Part shown: positions 1 through 11,640 of the stretch, one piece after another | Numbering within the stretch: position 1 is the first letter of the stretch | Layout: every line of letters starts with the position of its first letter | Origin: Cardinalis cardinalis | Lineage: Eukaryota > Chordata > Aves > Passeriformes > Cardinalidae | Direction: 5' to 3' | Assembly: GCA_014549065.1 (NCBI GenBank) | Contig: JACDOX010000038.1 | Span: 4,970,547 to 5,034,546 of the forward strand | DNA: 64,000 bases | The notes under the pieces: model-generated | Told to the model about the DNA's origin: nothing | The model's database searches: none | The model's input: the letters and a program-made list of their open reading frames with translations, nothing else | Translations under genes and position numbers: made by a program

Positions 1-3000
1 ACATATATATTGAAGAGTATGTACTGGAGGAATCCTGCCATGTGCTGACCTTATGACAGTTTGATGAACAAACACTGAACCTTCACAAAAATGTGAATCC
101 CTGGGTGTGCCAAGACAACTACCACCCTAGAATCCTGTTCTCTCCACTTTCCTTGTTTCTGTCAAAATAGCAGTCAGGATGTGAGTAGAATGTCAAATTC
201 AGAAGAGGAGAGCTTTGAACAGCACAAAGAACAAAGTTTACGTCAATAGCCCAAGCTGCCATGCTGCATAAAGGACAAACAGGAAAGCAGTTTCTGAAAC
301 AGGAGGGAAAGAAAGACCCGGTGCCTTCCTTTATCCAGCTCTTCCAATAGCCATTAGTACTAGAGGAAATCGGTGTGAGAAGGGCATGCAGAAACAAACA
401 CGAGATCTTGCACTGACAGGAAGGAACCTATTGGCTTGAAAACTTTCCGGTACTAGTGAAAGCTTTGTTTCCCATACAGCCAAATACACCAGACAGGTGC
501 AGTCTAATGCTCTCAATCTACACCATTTCTTCAGTCAATTTAAACCTGCCATTGGAATAAAGGCTGGCAAGGACCTGCTTTCCACCCTGTTGGTCTCCCA
601 GTCAAACAGAGAAAGAGGAAAACAGAATACAGTGGCAAATTCAAGATATAGCTACAATTTAGAATGCATATGGGAGGTAGATTAGGCACTCATCCCAATA
701 AAGAAATAAATACTTCAGAGTTGAAATATGTCTCTATAGAGTTTTGGAAGGAACTTAAAACTCCATGGATTGAATCAATCTCCAATAACAAGGAATTAAA
801 ACGACAGCCTGAGAAGGGAGCTTTGGGAAAGTCAGAGTATCCCACACCACACTTCTGGGAGGTATATTTTATCAGTGCCAGGACTCAGCTGCGCTGGATG
901 ATGCAAATGACTCATTATCATAGGTTCTGCTGCAGTGTTTTAGTTCCAAAGTAAAGGTGTTAAAGGCAAAATACTGATAAGGGTCACTAGCTATTTGCCA
1001 CCTGATCTAGTTGAACTTCTGTCTGAATGCCTTAGAATCTTCCTGTGATAACTTGGAGTCTCCTAAATTACACCTAGAAGTTCTATATGATATTATAAAA
1101 TCTTCTATTTCTCTGCTTCTCGGTAAAGCTGCAAACTGTTATACAGTGGGGGAAAGCAGGACAGCTGCTTAATTCTATTGAAAATATACTGTCTGTAGAG
1201 AAGATGGAAAGAGACTTATTGAAGTCTCTTTTTTTATCTTGATCCTCTAAGGAAATAACCAACTAAATCCTTAATCCCCAACCCCTTGGGGAACAAAAAA
1301 AAAAAAAAAGAAAAAATAAAAAAGGGACAGGTGCTACTCTTCATATTTAAAAAAGTAAAACAAAGGGCTTACGAACTCATCCTGCCCCCACCCCAGCACT
1401 ATCTTTGTCAATACTGAAGTTCTTGCACAGGAACTGCAGCTCTTGTCTTCCCACACTTCTCTGGGTTTGTGATTTTTGCCCTGCAGGATGCTAAGGGAGG
1501 GCTGGGTATTTTGTGGCTATTGAAGTACTGTACATGATGGCTATTTAAGTGCCCCAGGGATCACTTCACTCTTATTTCATCTTGGACTGATCCACCTCAC
1601 CAAAGCATTTAAGATATTCAGTATTGTAAGTGCTATACTTTGCATGCAGTGTGGTCTCTCAACTAGTTCCATCTTTTCCCCACCCTACATTCTCCCAAAT
1701 ACCAGAATTCTTTCAGCTTTCAGTTCTGTGCCTCATGTAGCACATTATTTTTTGGAGGAAATAATTTCCTTAGAAACAAACCCATGGATCCTAATCCAGA
1801 GGTCTGCATGATAAATAAGGAGAATGTTTCACTCTTCAAGAAATTTAAAGCAGGGGACTCAGAAACCTCACACTTCACAAGATAAAGCAGAGGACCCAAC
1901 AGTCAACTCACTTCACAAGAGCTGGTCTAAAAGCTGTTTCATACTGTCACCTCAGATCCGTTTTATCTGCAATGTGCATTTCTCTGGACCTATGAAAGGC
2001 AGGCAGGATATTTATAGCAGTGTTAGAGGAGGCAGGAAGTAGAGAACCGGGGTGGGTGCTTGGAAAGTGTATAAAGGGCTTGGAGCACAGGGGTCAGCCT
2101 GGAACTCCATCCTCCAAAAGAACACAGAGCTGAAGAAGTGTCTGGGGAATAGCTGGTCTTCCACAGATATCCCCCAGCTCACTCCTCCTCTACCTGTTCC
2201 CTTTCCAACACTAGCCATTTCCNGTCTTTCAAAGTTAAGCGGAAGTTTTCCATTCTGTGGTCTTCCTGTCTTGGTACAAGCAAAAGCACTTTTTTCTCTT
2301 ACATTTTAACTGTTTGGAGACAAACAACAAAACCTGCTCACTGGAGGGAAATCGTCCTATTTACAGTTAATCCATGAAATTTGAGAGGGCTGATTAAACA
2401 TCAGAGGAGCAAGATCTTGGCTTGTTCGTGTATTCACTGAGCATGAGAGATTGAACTTGTTGTCTGAACAAATGCTCCGGTACTCCTCTATAGAAATTAA
2501 CAGACTAACATAATGCCAGCAGGCCTCCCTGCTGACTTCACTGCAGTAACACCAATACTCAGGGAAACATGGAGAAAAGGAAAGAGATGTTGAAATCTCC
2601 ATACTGTAATTACAATGCAGCATGAGGGAGTTAAAATTCAAGTCCTTCATTCTAGGCCAGCAGGAGCTTGGGTCATATTGAATATAGCCATCTGAAACAG
2701 AGGTACTCCTGTTTCCTATGGGCTGTTGTGTGACTTTTTTTTTTTATAATTAATCAGTAGGGAGCAAGAAGTAATAATGTGTTACCTTCATGTTGTTGCA
2801 CCTGGNGTAGCCATTGCTACCTGCTCATTCTTGTGGAAATTTGGTGCAATTTATAGCTGCTTTGCTGAAGTACCAGTGATCAAGCAGGCCAGCAAAAAGC
2901 TGAGCTTGTTCATGTCATAATTGAGGAAGTAAGAAAGGGGAAAATCTATAAGGTTGCTTTTCCCTCTTTGGGCCCTTTAATATGCCTTTTTTTTACCTCC

Positions 3001-4587
3001 CCAATAAACTGGTCCTAAACTCTTATGAACCAGCAGGATTACAGAGCTCTGACACTTTAGGAACAGACAGGTAGCTAAGGAAGATTGTAGATTTCTTTAT
3101 AATTGTGTATTTTTGCCCAGGATCAGCAACAACGTGTTGAACAATGATGGCTCTGCCACCTGCAGACTCTCCTTTTATCTCCTGGCTGTAAGTGGGGCAG
3201 GTTACTACATCATGTATTTCAAAAGTGCCTTTAGACAGCATGTTATATATGGCTTCATTGCATTTGCTCCTCCTGCTGCTCAATGTGAATAATTTTCCAG
3301 CTAAGCAGTATTTTCCTCATAACTCACCTGGCAAAAATAAAAGACCAAGCCCTGCCCACACACCCATACAACCTGCATTTCTTGAAGGGCTACTTGAAGG
3401 AACTTTGCATTCACCTGAATGGAGGAAGGCAACAGCTTGGCTGGAGTCCAGATAAAGGCATGTGTTCCGTCCATGGCCACGTTTTTTCAAAGCCTAAGCC
3501 TTGATTGCTAGTCAGAAATTACCATGCTACAGGCTGNTAGGGATCCATCAATAGAATAGCAGATTGTTTTATGGTGGTTCTTCTAATGAAGTGATCCCTG
3601 AAGACCAAGTGCACACTCGCTCTCCTGGATGGATAAGATCCACCTTAGGCATGCCCCGCACAGTTCCCATAGCTCCAGGCAGGGTGGCCTGCCATGTGTC
3701 ACAGCGAGTGACTCCTCCTGGCTTGACAAGCCTGTACTAGTTCTTCACTGGGGCTTCTACCCTGCACCTTTACCTCCTCCAGGAGCCCTTCTCTCCTCCT
3801 TATACTCTGAGGTAGTCTCTGGAGGGCCTTTGCCACTCCTGCAGCTCCTAATTACCTTTCCCACTGAGCCTCTTACTATGGCCATTCTCTTCCCCAGCCT
3901 GTAATAAAGACAGAAGTTTTCAAAGCTGAGCCCACTGACACNGTCCTCTAGACCCACTAGCACAGCCCAAGACCATATCCCTAAAGTGACTATGGCCTAC
4001 CTACTCCCCAAGCACTGCTCTCTGCTGGTTCTTGGCACATTTCTTCCAAGGAGGGACACCCCAAATCCCCTCTTTTCTTCCTAAAGTAAAAATTAGATTC
4101 TACACTGCAGGCAAACCATAGCTGATTTTTATGAGGTTTGAGATAATTTTTTGTATATGCACCTCTCTGCTATTTAACTAGAGTTTTACTCTCTGTATAC
4201 TGTTTCTAAGGGCTCGAATTGCCCTTTAGAAAGGTCTTATGTAAACACTAGCAGGAATTTGGACTATTCATAGTCAACATTAATTTTAGCACCAAGCAAC
4301 TCAAGAGACTTCTGTCTTGTTTCCAGAAGACTCCCACTATCTTTTCTAGCTGGCAGAAATTGNGTAAATAAAGTAATCAGGGTTATGAGAAATTACTTGA
4401 ATTTTTACATTATTAGACAGTATCAGTTAATGCACTATGTCTTCACTCTGGTCACTCAAGAGAACTGCTTCACAGTAGAATGTTAAATTTGTTTTTGACA
4501 ATAGCTTTTAAGCTTTCTAGTGTTTGTAACATTCCTCATAGAAACCTGAAATGATCAAGTCAAATCCAGCCCTGATACAAGGTGGTG
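1..4587. other. Intronic stretch without gene
   Basis: AT-rich unique-looking sequence. Open frames are all under 100 codons with no recognisable protein. It holds an A-rich run at 1295-1325, a T run near 2736-2747 and an overlapping octamer/AP-1 motif at 901-914. No avian LINE or LTR was recognised. Confidence 0.7.
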
Positions 4588-4661
4588 AAATACTGGTGGG
4601 ACACGTGGCAATGCACCTGCCTTGCGCAGAGCGCGAGGCTTACGAGGCAGGCTCAGTATTT
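4588..4661. repeat. Nested GC-rich inverted repeat (74 bases)
   Basis: Outer arms AAATACTG (4588-4595) and CAGTATTT (4654-4661) are perfect complements. Inside them CCTGCCT (4616-4622) pairs with AGGCAGG (4645-4651), and inside that GCGC-AGA-GCGC (4624-4634) can form a small hairpin. A competing 8-base stem (4620-4627 with 4631-4638, one T-G pair) is also possible. The loop side between the outer and middle arms holds a perfect CACGTG E-box (4602-4607). The patch is CpG-rich in an AT-rich intron. It could be a structured element, a small foldback transposon remnant or chance. Confidence 0.6.
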
Positions 4662-7600
4662 CCTCTCCATATTCATTACTAGGACAGATTTTAGATCTTG
4701 TCTAAGAGGGTGCAAATTCATTTAATCCCCCCTTGGTCTCATTTACCTCAAGCCCAGCACCAGCCTAATACTTTCAAATAGCAGAAATTTGAAATTCACA
4801 CTGGTTTACATTCTTTTCTCAAGCTATTCCAAAGCACACCCANTTTAGCCCTAGTTTTAAATAAGGCCCTATCCCACTATGGGCAAATAGCATTGGTAGT
4901 CATGTCACTGGTGGGCAGAGAAATTATAAAGTCCCCCCCATGAGCACTGAGCAGTTCTACACAAAGGGTTACTAAATGGGATGACCATCAGCTCAGCAAG
5001 TTGCAAAGAGCGTTCAGTGCCACAAAGCTGTGGAAAAGCTGAAACAGTCTTGGATAGTTTCAAATGTAGTCAGCTGTTTTGATCAGCCTTGTCTCAGAGA
5101 AGTCTATGTAAGGGATAGTTAGCTTAAAGAGTAAGAATCAAAGTTCTGCCAGTAAAATTTCAAGTGTCACATGTGCATGTTCTTCAGAAGTTTAGATGAG
5201 CTACAGTAGGCCTTTAATGAACTCTGCATTTACTTAATTAATTGGTGCTTGAAGACACAATTTTCCTTTCATCTTCTACACTACTATCATTTTACCAGTA
5301 TAATTTGCTTCCAATTCTTTTTATCATGTGAAAGACAGAATCCTACCCTGAAAGTCTATAGCAATATGCAGCACATTAGATCAAAAGCCTCTTCATCTTG
5401 CAATGAAACAAAAAAANCCCCATAATTATAGAGAAACTCAAATACAGGCACTGCTGACATTATGAGGACCAAAAATAAGCTCCCTAGCTTAGTCTAGTTC
5501 AGAACTGGCAAACACAACATGCCTGGTCTTGCCTGTTGACTAAAACCAAGCTGTCCTCTCAGGTTTACCAGCTCTTCCAAACTCCCAGAGAGCAGCTGAT
5601 GGAAGTTTCATTTAATTCCNAGACCTCCTGATCAGACCAAATAGGCTCCTTCCTTCAGTGATGCACGCTTGTTTGGGCTAAGAGCACCACATGGTACTGG
5701 AGCTGTGAGGAAAAAGAAGTTGACCTTAGACAACATTGTTACACCATAAAACTAAGTTTCCATCTTAGTAGTTCCAACGTCCAATCTAGGCCAAGGTGAC
5801 TCAAAGAGCGGTCCTATTAAAAATGCTTGGCCCCACCCACCCCAGCTGGGATTGCACTTGAGTTCAGAGATCCATTTCATCAGATGCAACTCAGTTGCCA
5901 TATCCAAGAAGGTCTGAAAGTGCAGGACTAACTGTAGTAGTGTCTCAGAAAAAGTGAAGTCCACTGATGGAGCTGAGAATTAATTTGTGTGACACCCTGT
6001 GTCACTTCCCCTATGGTCAAACAATCAAATCTGCTCATCCTGAAAAACAGACATGAATAAGGCAGGTCCTTCCCAAACCCAGATGAAAAACACTATACTG
6101 TGCAAGGCTGTACATAACTATGTTCACACCAGCCCACCTCTTTCCAGAAAGATCAGAGGAGCAATTGACAGGTGAAGAGTTCTAAAGAACATGTGGGAAA
6201 TCGGTGAAAATAAGGAAAAAAATGTCTGCATAAAGCAGGAGCTCCAAGGCTTAAGGTTGGAACATCTGGCTCTCTGCTGGCTTAGAGACCTTGCTGGAGA
6301 CACTTTCTGCAGGAAATTTGGAGTAAGCATATGCAATAATAAAAAGAAATAACATTCTGCATTACATCTTCCGAGCAGTAATTTTCACCGCTTTTTTTAA
6401 TAGATACCTTTGGTCAAGGGACTAACTCCAGATCCCACTACTCTTATAAGGAACTAAAATCGCAAATAACCACACACAAAAAAAGAAAATTAATAATAAT
6501 AACCACTAAAGAAATAATTTCTATTTCCACTTCTACTAAATAGGACAATTCAGCTGCGAGTAGCCATCATTCTGTCAGGAGACATGACCAGTCACAAGGA
6601 ACACCCTCTTTCAACAAAGTTATTAGCATGGACATGGGAATTCCATAGAAGTTAAACAAATCTCCTCCATTTCTTCCCATGTAAAATGAAATTTGCAGTG
6701 CTTTTTTTTTATTGTTTTTTGAAGCTTTATGGGATGCTTCTCAGATTTCCTGCTTCTAAAATGGCTCCAAGGGAAGTCCAGTCTAAAAATAAAATCACAT
6801 CATTACTTCCTTGACAAAAGTCTCATTCTGAAGTGGATACACTTTTGCAACCATTGCCACAACACATAACCAAAAAAATTAGTTTTAAATTCATCTCAGC
6901 ACTAAAGATTGGTATAATTAATTTGAGATAGGTTATTGTAACTTTTTTATCAGTCTAGCAGACCTTACCTGTCTGCCTTAGAGGCTAAGACAGGACATTT
7001 GATATCACTACAACAAAATAAAGAAAGCATGTTCAAAATCTCACGTGTGATCAAGTGAAAGGACAGGTTTTCAGTTAGGTGCTTAGACTTCAGGCCAAAC
7101 AAATTCTCCAGTTTCCTCCTTCTCTGCTGTTTTCTTCTTGCTCTTGTCTCATATTCTCACTTCAAAGGATGGGAGCCACTGCAGGTGTTGTGAGCTCAGT
7201 GCTATGGGTATAGGAGGATGGAATAAAGAATGGCTTCCACAGCACCAAGGGACTCTTAAGAACTTACCTTCACCTCCCCAGAGTTTGCCCCCTCCATCTC
7301 ACCAAGAGTGAGGTTACTTAGAACAGAGAGGGGCACTACCTACTGGCATCCTTGCTGATACAGGTATTTCTTCCCCCAGCACAGAGGAATGTTATTTTGA
7401 GCTCCTTTGAGCTTAGGTAAAAGACATCTATCTTGTGCATATACTTTAGAGAAGAGCTATGGCACTATTAGAAGTAAGATAGCGTTGGAGTGAATAAAGT
7501 ACTTTATCACTTGCAGACTGGTTTGTCAAAATGCAGTCTGCAATTTCACATATTTTCTCCCTTTTTTCTTTTTTTTTGAAAGGATTGTGGGGCAGAGGGG

Positions 7601-10599
7601 GCCAACCAAATGGGAGGCGTTTTCCAGACCTGTGAATTCAACATTCCGCAGCCAAGCTCAAAAATTCCTGCTGTTCGTGCAAAAAAAGGACAAACAAGTC
7701 CCTTTCATGTCAGCTATGTCCAGCTGGAAATGTCACAGCTTTGTCACAAAAGAACTAAGCATGCCTGGTGTCTGTTCTCTCAAAAGGTCTCTTAATTCAA
7801 ACAAAAGAAAAATATTCACATCTGGAAGGGGTCATAGGCAGAGGGCGGGAGAGGAGGAAGCAAAGTTCAGATGGCAAATCATAGCAGTTGCTGTTTGTCC
7901 AATTACAGTACTGCCTCTTCTGGCACTTACTGATCCCAGTAAAGAAAGAAAGCCAAGAGTTAAAATAGCAATTTTATTATTGATTGATCCCATAGGGCCA
8001 GATAAGACACATCTCTTCACTTTTGCACCATTCATCATGATGGAACAGTCAGGCTGAGTGAAAAGATCCCTTGTGACCAATAGTACCTCTAGTAACAGTA
8101 CCTCTTTTTTCTCCCCTTCCTCCTTTTTTAAATTAAAAATGTATATATACGTTGTTATTTATGAAGTTCAAGATTCCTTCAAAGACCACAACCTTCACTT
8201 TCAAACTATGTACATATTGAAATCCTGCCCTTTCCAATGGGTTTATTTGACCATCTGTTTCTGTAAAGATTAAAACCTTCTAGTGACTGCAGGGTTGGGA
8301 GGCTGTATCAGAACTGAGCCATTGGAAAATGAAAAATTATTGTCTGGTGAGATCAGATTAAAGGAGAAGAGAATAAACTTGAGAGTAGGACTTCACTGGT
8401 TAAGCAGGAAACATCAACAGTAGAAGTTTGCATTACAGTCCTCAACTAAAAGTTTTCTCCTTCAAAATGCAGTGCTTCTGAAGATGAAAAGCCTCTCCTA
8501 GGCTGCCACCTAGCTAGTTAATTTCTTACATTGTTTTAGGAGCTATTTAAAAAGCCTCTTTTGCTCCAGCCCTTACTGCACTGACTCCTCCCTTTAGAGC
8601 TGGTATTTTGTCAGAAGTTTTAAGAGCGATAAAAACTTGCTGCCAAGTCCCTTTCTTCCCCACAATGTGTTTTATAACCCAGCGTGTAGTTTAGTCTGTC
8701 TAAACACTGCACTAGTACACTGCCATCAGTTTCCATGGAGATGATTAACTCCTCCAAAGCCAGAAAGCTTTAGTGAGCTTTTTGTCCTTTCCGCATATGA
8801 AGAGCATGACAGCATTTACTAAAATCAGCCTACAGAAATATCACATTTTCCAGACAGTCTTAGCAAATGTAAGGATTTGCATTTCCTTCAACCCATCAGA
8901 GACCTGCAGTCTTAACCAAACTTGCATTCAAGGCATTTACTGGAATGGGTTGCTCTTTCCCCTCAAGCTGCTCTTCCGTTGCATTGCTGTGATGTCTGTA
9001 GGCATGACAGCCCCAGACACATCAACTTTTTGAACTACTTTGTCTCAGAGCAAAGTCAAGGCTTGAGATATAATGAAGAGCCCAGAAGAGAGAAAGGAAA
9101 GATGAAGGGAAGACTTTGAACTCAACCAGAAAACAGAGTAGAAAACGGAAAAACTTTGTGCCCTGAAGTTTTGGAGCACCATTATATGAAACATCATAGT
9201 TTACTCTGAGTCACTTATCCATCTAGTAAAAATATTCTGTCAGTGTGTATTTATTATAAAAATGTATTTAATACCATTTTTGAACTGAAACTACCTCTTA
9301 TCTATTATAGCATGACCTAACCAGAGCAAGAAAACAGTCCTCCCAAAATGCAGCTAATGAAGGCCACATGCTGCCATCAGNTTTTGCTGTGGAAAAACTG
9401 TTTCCCCGTCTCACTTTCACAGAAAGGACAGTCTCCCTGGCAGTTGCCCCTTAGGTGGCACACTTTTTCATTTCCAAACTATGAAAATGGCAACCGAAGT
9501 TTGAATAATTTAGTTTCCTGAAAGAATTTCCCAGTACAAAACTATTTTATGAATGTTTTCCAGGCTATCATCACTGAAACAAAGTGTAACCTTCCCACCA
9601 CTTTTAATATGGAATGGCATTCAGGCATTCAGGAGCAGATACACTATATAAACTAAACATGAGTAACCAGGCATAACTGCAGCTTCTGTAGAACTGAAGG
9701 CAAGAGATATTTTGCCACTAACCTTGGCTAACTTGAAAAGGCTGCTGGCAGCATTCATAGCAATGGGTGTTCTGCTGCAGTAAGAATTACTTTCTATTTG
9801 ATTTCCATAGCAGTTGCCAGGAGGATTTCTTTGCAGACTCTACTCTGAGTGAGTACCGTGTGGGTACCAGCAGTGCAAAGTCCCTGGCCCCTTTTATGCT
9901 GTGCTACTAAGACAACCCACAGAGAAGGCAAGAGACTTCTCGGACTTATGCCGTCCTCTCACCACTGCTGAAGTGACAGCCTGTATTTACCATTACATGG
10001 ACATGTGTCCAGTAGTAGCTCAAAGGACACAACTAATTGATTTCATACACTTTGCCACGGAAGAGCTAACAAGCAACAACAATATCTTGTTACCCACCCT
10101 TGGCCACAAGCAAGCCAACAAACTTGGGAACAGAGTCTCTATTACCTCCTCCTCAGAGATTTTTGGTGCTGTCCTTGTCCTCTACCTAAAGTTAGTATAA
10201 CGAAGAGCCCTAGGGATGCTGAAACCCATAGTGGAAAATANCCGTCAGGATCCAAGGAAAGTGCTTCAACTTTCCCAAAAGCGTGCAGGTATACACACCT
10301 CCCACAGCTGCAAAGACCACAGCACAGCATGCAGAAAGCCTGGAGACACCTGATACCTGCTTTTCTAGCCCTTCCCAACGTTACAAGCACAGCATCAAAG
10401 CCCGTGAGAGCCGCACCTCCAACCAGCAGCCGCCACAGGCGGCTTCGTGGCTTGGGAGAACCCATCCTAATCCTGCCTCCTACTTCTTGCCACCAAGTTG
10501 AGGAGGAAGTTTTGGCAGCCTACACCTCCAATTGTGTTTCTGTCCTGCTGTACAAAATATGCCACTCTAACAATGACTGATTTCTTTAAGGTACTTCTG
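4662..10599. other. Intronic stretch without gene
   Basis: AT-rich intron sequence of TIMP3 and SYN3. The longest open frame is 156 codons on the plus strand at 7587-8057, with no family resemblance, and is judged chance. T-rich runs occur at about 6703-6720 and 7560-7577. No repeat family was recognised with confidence. Confidence 0.65.
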
Positions 10600-10887
10600 G
10601 GAAAGGCTGCTGCCGCCGTGGGACAGGGCTTGGGAGGGCTGGGCAGGGGTCCGCCACCGCACGCCTCTCCTCGTACCAACCCAGACGTCTGCGGCAGCAA
10701 CGGAGCCAAAGCCGCTCTTGGAAAGTCAGGTCACCGCGGTGCGGTGTGACCCCCCTGCCGCACCTCGCGGGACGCGGCTACCTGGCGGTGACAGCCGCGC
10801 TGCTGCCCGCACCCCTCGGGCTCCCGGGAGCTTTCTGCTTCCCCCGAGCCCTCCCGGCCCGGGCGGCTGCGGGGCGGCGGCACTTAC

Positions 10888-11011
10888 CGATGTCGGAGTT
10901 GCAGAAAGCGTCCTGCGGATGGATGGGGACGCAAGTGCAAGCCTCCACCACCAAGTCCCGCAGGCTCCAGCTGCACAGGAACACGACGAGGAAGCTCAGC
11001 CACGCCGTCAT
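10888..11011 (-). CDS. TIMP3: TIMP3 exon 1, coding part: signal peptide and mature N-terminus (partial gene)
   Basis: Encodes the first 41 residues of tissue inhibitor of metalloproteinases 3, a secreted protein that binds extracellular matrix and blocks MMP and ADAM/ADAMTS proteases. Seen: ATG at 11011-11009, a hydrophobic signal peptide (about residues 1-24, starting MTAWLSF), then the mature start CTC at residues 25-27. In this family the alpha-amino group and carbonyl of that first cysteine chelate the catalytic zinc of the target protease. The stretch PQDAFCNSDI (residues 32-41) is the diagnostic TIMP3 match. The exon ends one base into the next codon, followed by donor GTAAGTG (10887-10881), so it is phase 1, which fits a split valine codon as in other TIMP3 genes. 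Start choice: A at -3, and an in-frame TAA at 11080-11078 with no ATG between; an in-frame GTG at 11035 is less likely. Exons 2-5 were not found in the window. The gene lies antisense within a SYN3 intron. Identity is very sure. Confidence 0.96.
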
Positions 11012-11200
11012 GTTGCCCCCGAGGTGCCTCCTCACTTCTGCGGAGCGGGAAGCGGCCGATGCTGTGTTCGGCTGACTTTATTCTTGCTCCCTAACAGCCC
11101 GTGCTCCGCGGCTACCGACCCTGCCCCTGACTGGCTCGCTCGGCGGGACGGTGCGGGTGCGGGTNCGGAGCTGAGGGGAGCTGAGGTGCAGAGCGCTACA
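11012..11200 (-). other. TIMP3: TIMP3 5' untranslated region (predicted)
   Basis: GC-rich leader immediately upstream of the TIMP3 ATG. The right edge is an inference: a TATA-like element at 11231-11225 would place transcription start near 11197-11203, giving a leader of about 190 bases. An in-frame stop at 11080-11078 closes the TIMP3 frame upstream. A start site further up, driven by the second TATA-like element at 11344-11336, would lengthen the leader to about 300 bases. Confidence 0.55.
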
Positions 11201-11350
11201 GCCAGAGCGGGACCGGCGCGCGGAGTTATACCCGGCTCGCGCCGCTCGCGCTCCAGGGGCGCCGCCGCGCGCGGCCAATGGCAGCGCCGCATTACCTCAT
11301 CGGCGCGAGCGCGGGGCGGGGCCGCGCCCGCCGCGCCTTATAGGGAATAG
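11201..11350 (-). promoter_or_regulatory. TIMP3: Candidate TIMP3 core promoter
   Basis: Read on the minus strand, the order is a GC box (GGGGCGGGGC on the plus strand, 11313-11322), an inverted CCAAT element (CCAAT on the plus strand, 11275-11279) and a TATA-like GTATAAC (11231-11225). With a start near 11200 these sit at about -115, -75 and -28, which is textbook spacing for Sp1, NF-Y and TBP. A second TATA-like motif, CCTATAAGG (11344-11336), lies upstream and also resembles a CArG box short by one base. Motifs are seen; the assignment is inference. Confidence 0.6.
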
Positions 11351-11410
11351 AGCGGGCGCGCGGAGGGTGGGGGGCGCGGCCCTGGTTCTGACCCCGACCC
11401 CGGTTCTGAC

Positions 11411-11458
11411 CCCGGTCCGGTCCGGTCCGGTCCGCTCCGCTCCGCTCCGCTCCGCTCC
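11411..11458. repeat. GC-rich pentanucleotide tandem repeat upstream of TIMP3
   Basis: Roughly four GGTCC units followed by about five GCTCC units, preceded by a longer unit (GGTTCTGACCCC) that appears twice at about 11382-11415. The array is pyrimidine-biased on the plus strand and purine-rich on the TIMP3 strand. It lies about 200-260 bases upstream of the predicted TIMP3 start. Length polymorphism is likely for such an array. Confidence 0.85.
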
Positions 11459-11640
11459 CGGTCCCGCGGGGCGGGGGAAGCCTCGCTCCGTACCGGCTGT
11501 AGCTCTCCCGTAGCGGCGAGTGTCCGCCCGAGCCTGTCACATCCTCCCCCGGGCCGGCCCGCGCCGCTCCTCAGGACACCTGGAAAACGCGCGCGGGGCT
11601 TGCGGTCCGCTTGGACAGCTCGCGCTGTTTCNCTTCAGCC

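Larger units (their letters stand above)
1..10887 (-). other. TIMP3: TIMP3 intron 1, 5' part (at least 10.9 kb)
   Basis: Starts with the donor GTAAGTG at 10887-10881 and runs leftward out of the window. I looked for exon 2 (expected peptide IRAKVVGKK) and for the C-terminal exon (WYRGWAPPD) on the minus strand and saw neither. A long first intron is also known for human TIMP3. Confidence 0.75.
10600..11640. promoter_or_regulatory. CpG island over TIMP3 exon 1 and promoter
   Basis: A sharp rise in G+C and CpG density compared with the AT-rich DNA on both sides. It starts inside TIMP3 intron 1, covers exon 1 and the promoter, and fades after about 11640. Long open frames in several frames here (for example a 210-codon plus-strand frame at 10718-11350) come from the lack of AT-rich stop codons, not from coding. 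Methylation of the TIMP3 island is a known silencing route in mammals; whether that holds here is not visible. Confidence 0.9.

Noticed and set aside
7216..7250. A REST/NRSE site near CACAGCACCAAGGGAC
   Set aside because: The left half fits, but the right half and spacing depart from the consensus.
7587..8057. A 156-codon plus-strand open frame
   Set aside because: The peptide has no family resemblance, and overlapping frames of similar length exist on both strands.
10718..11350. A 210-codon plus-strand open frame and several others across the CpG island
   Set aside because: Long frames in many frames at once are expected where stop codons are rare through high G+C. The real coding signal here is the minus-strand TIMP3 exon with its splice donor.
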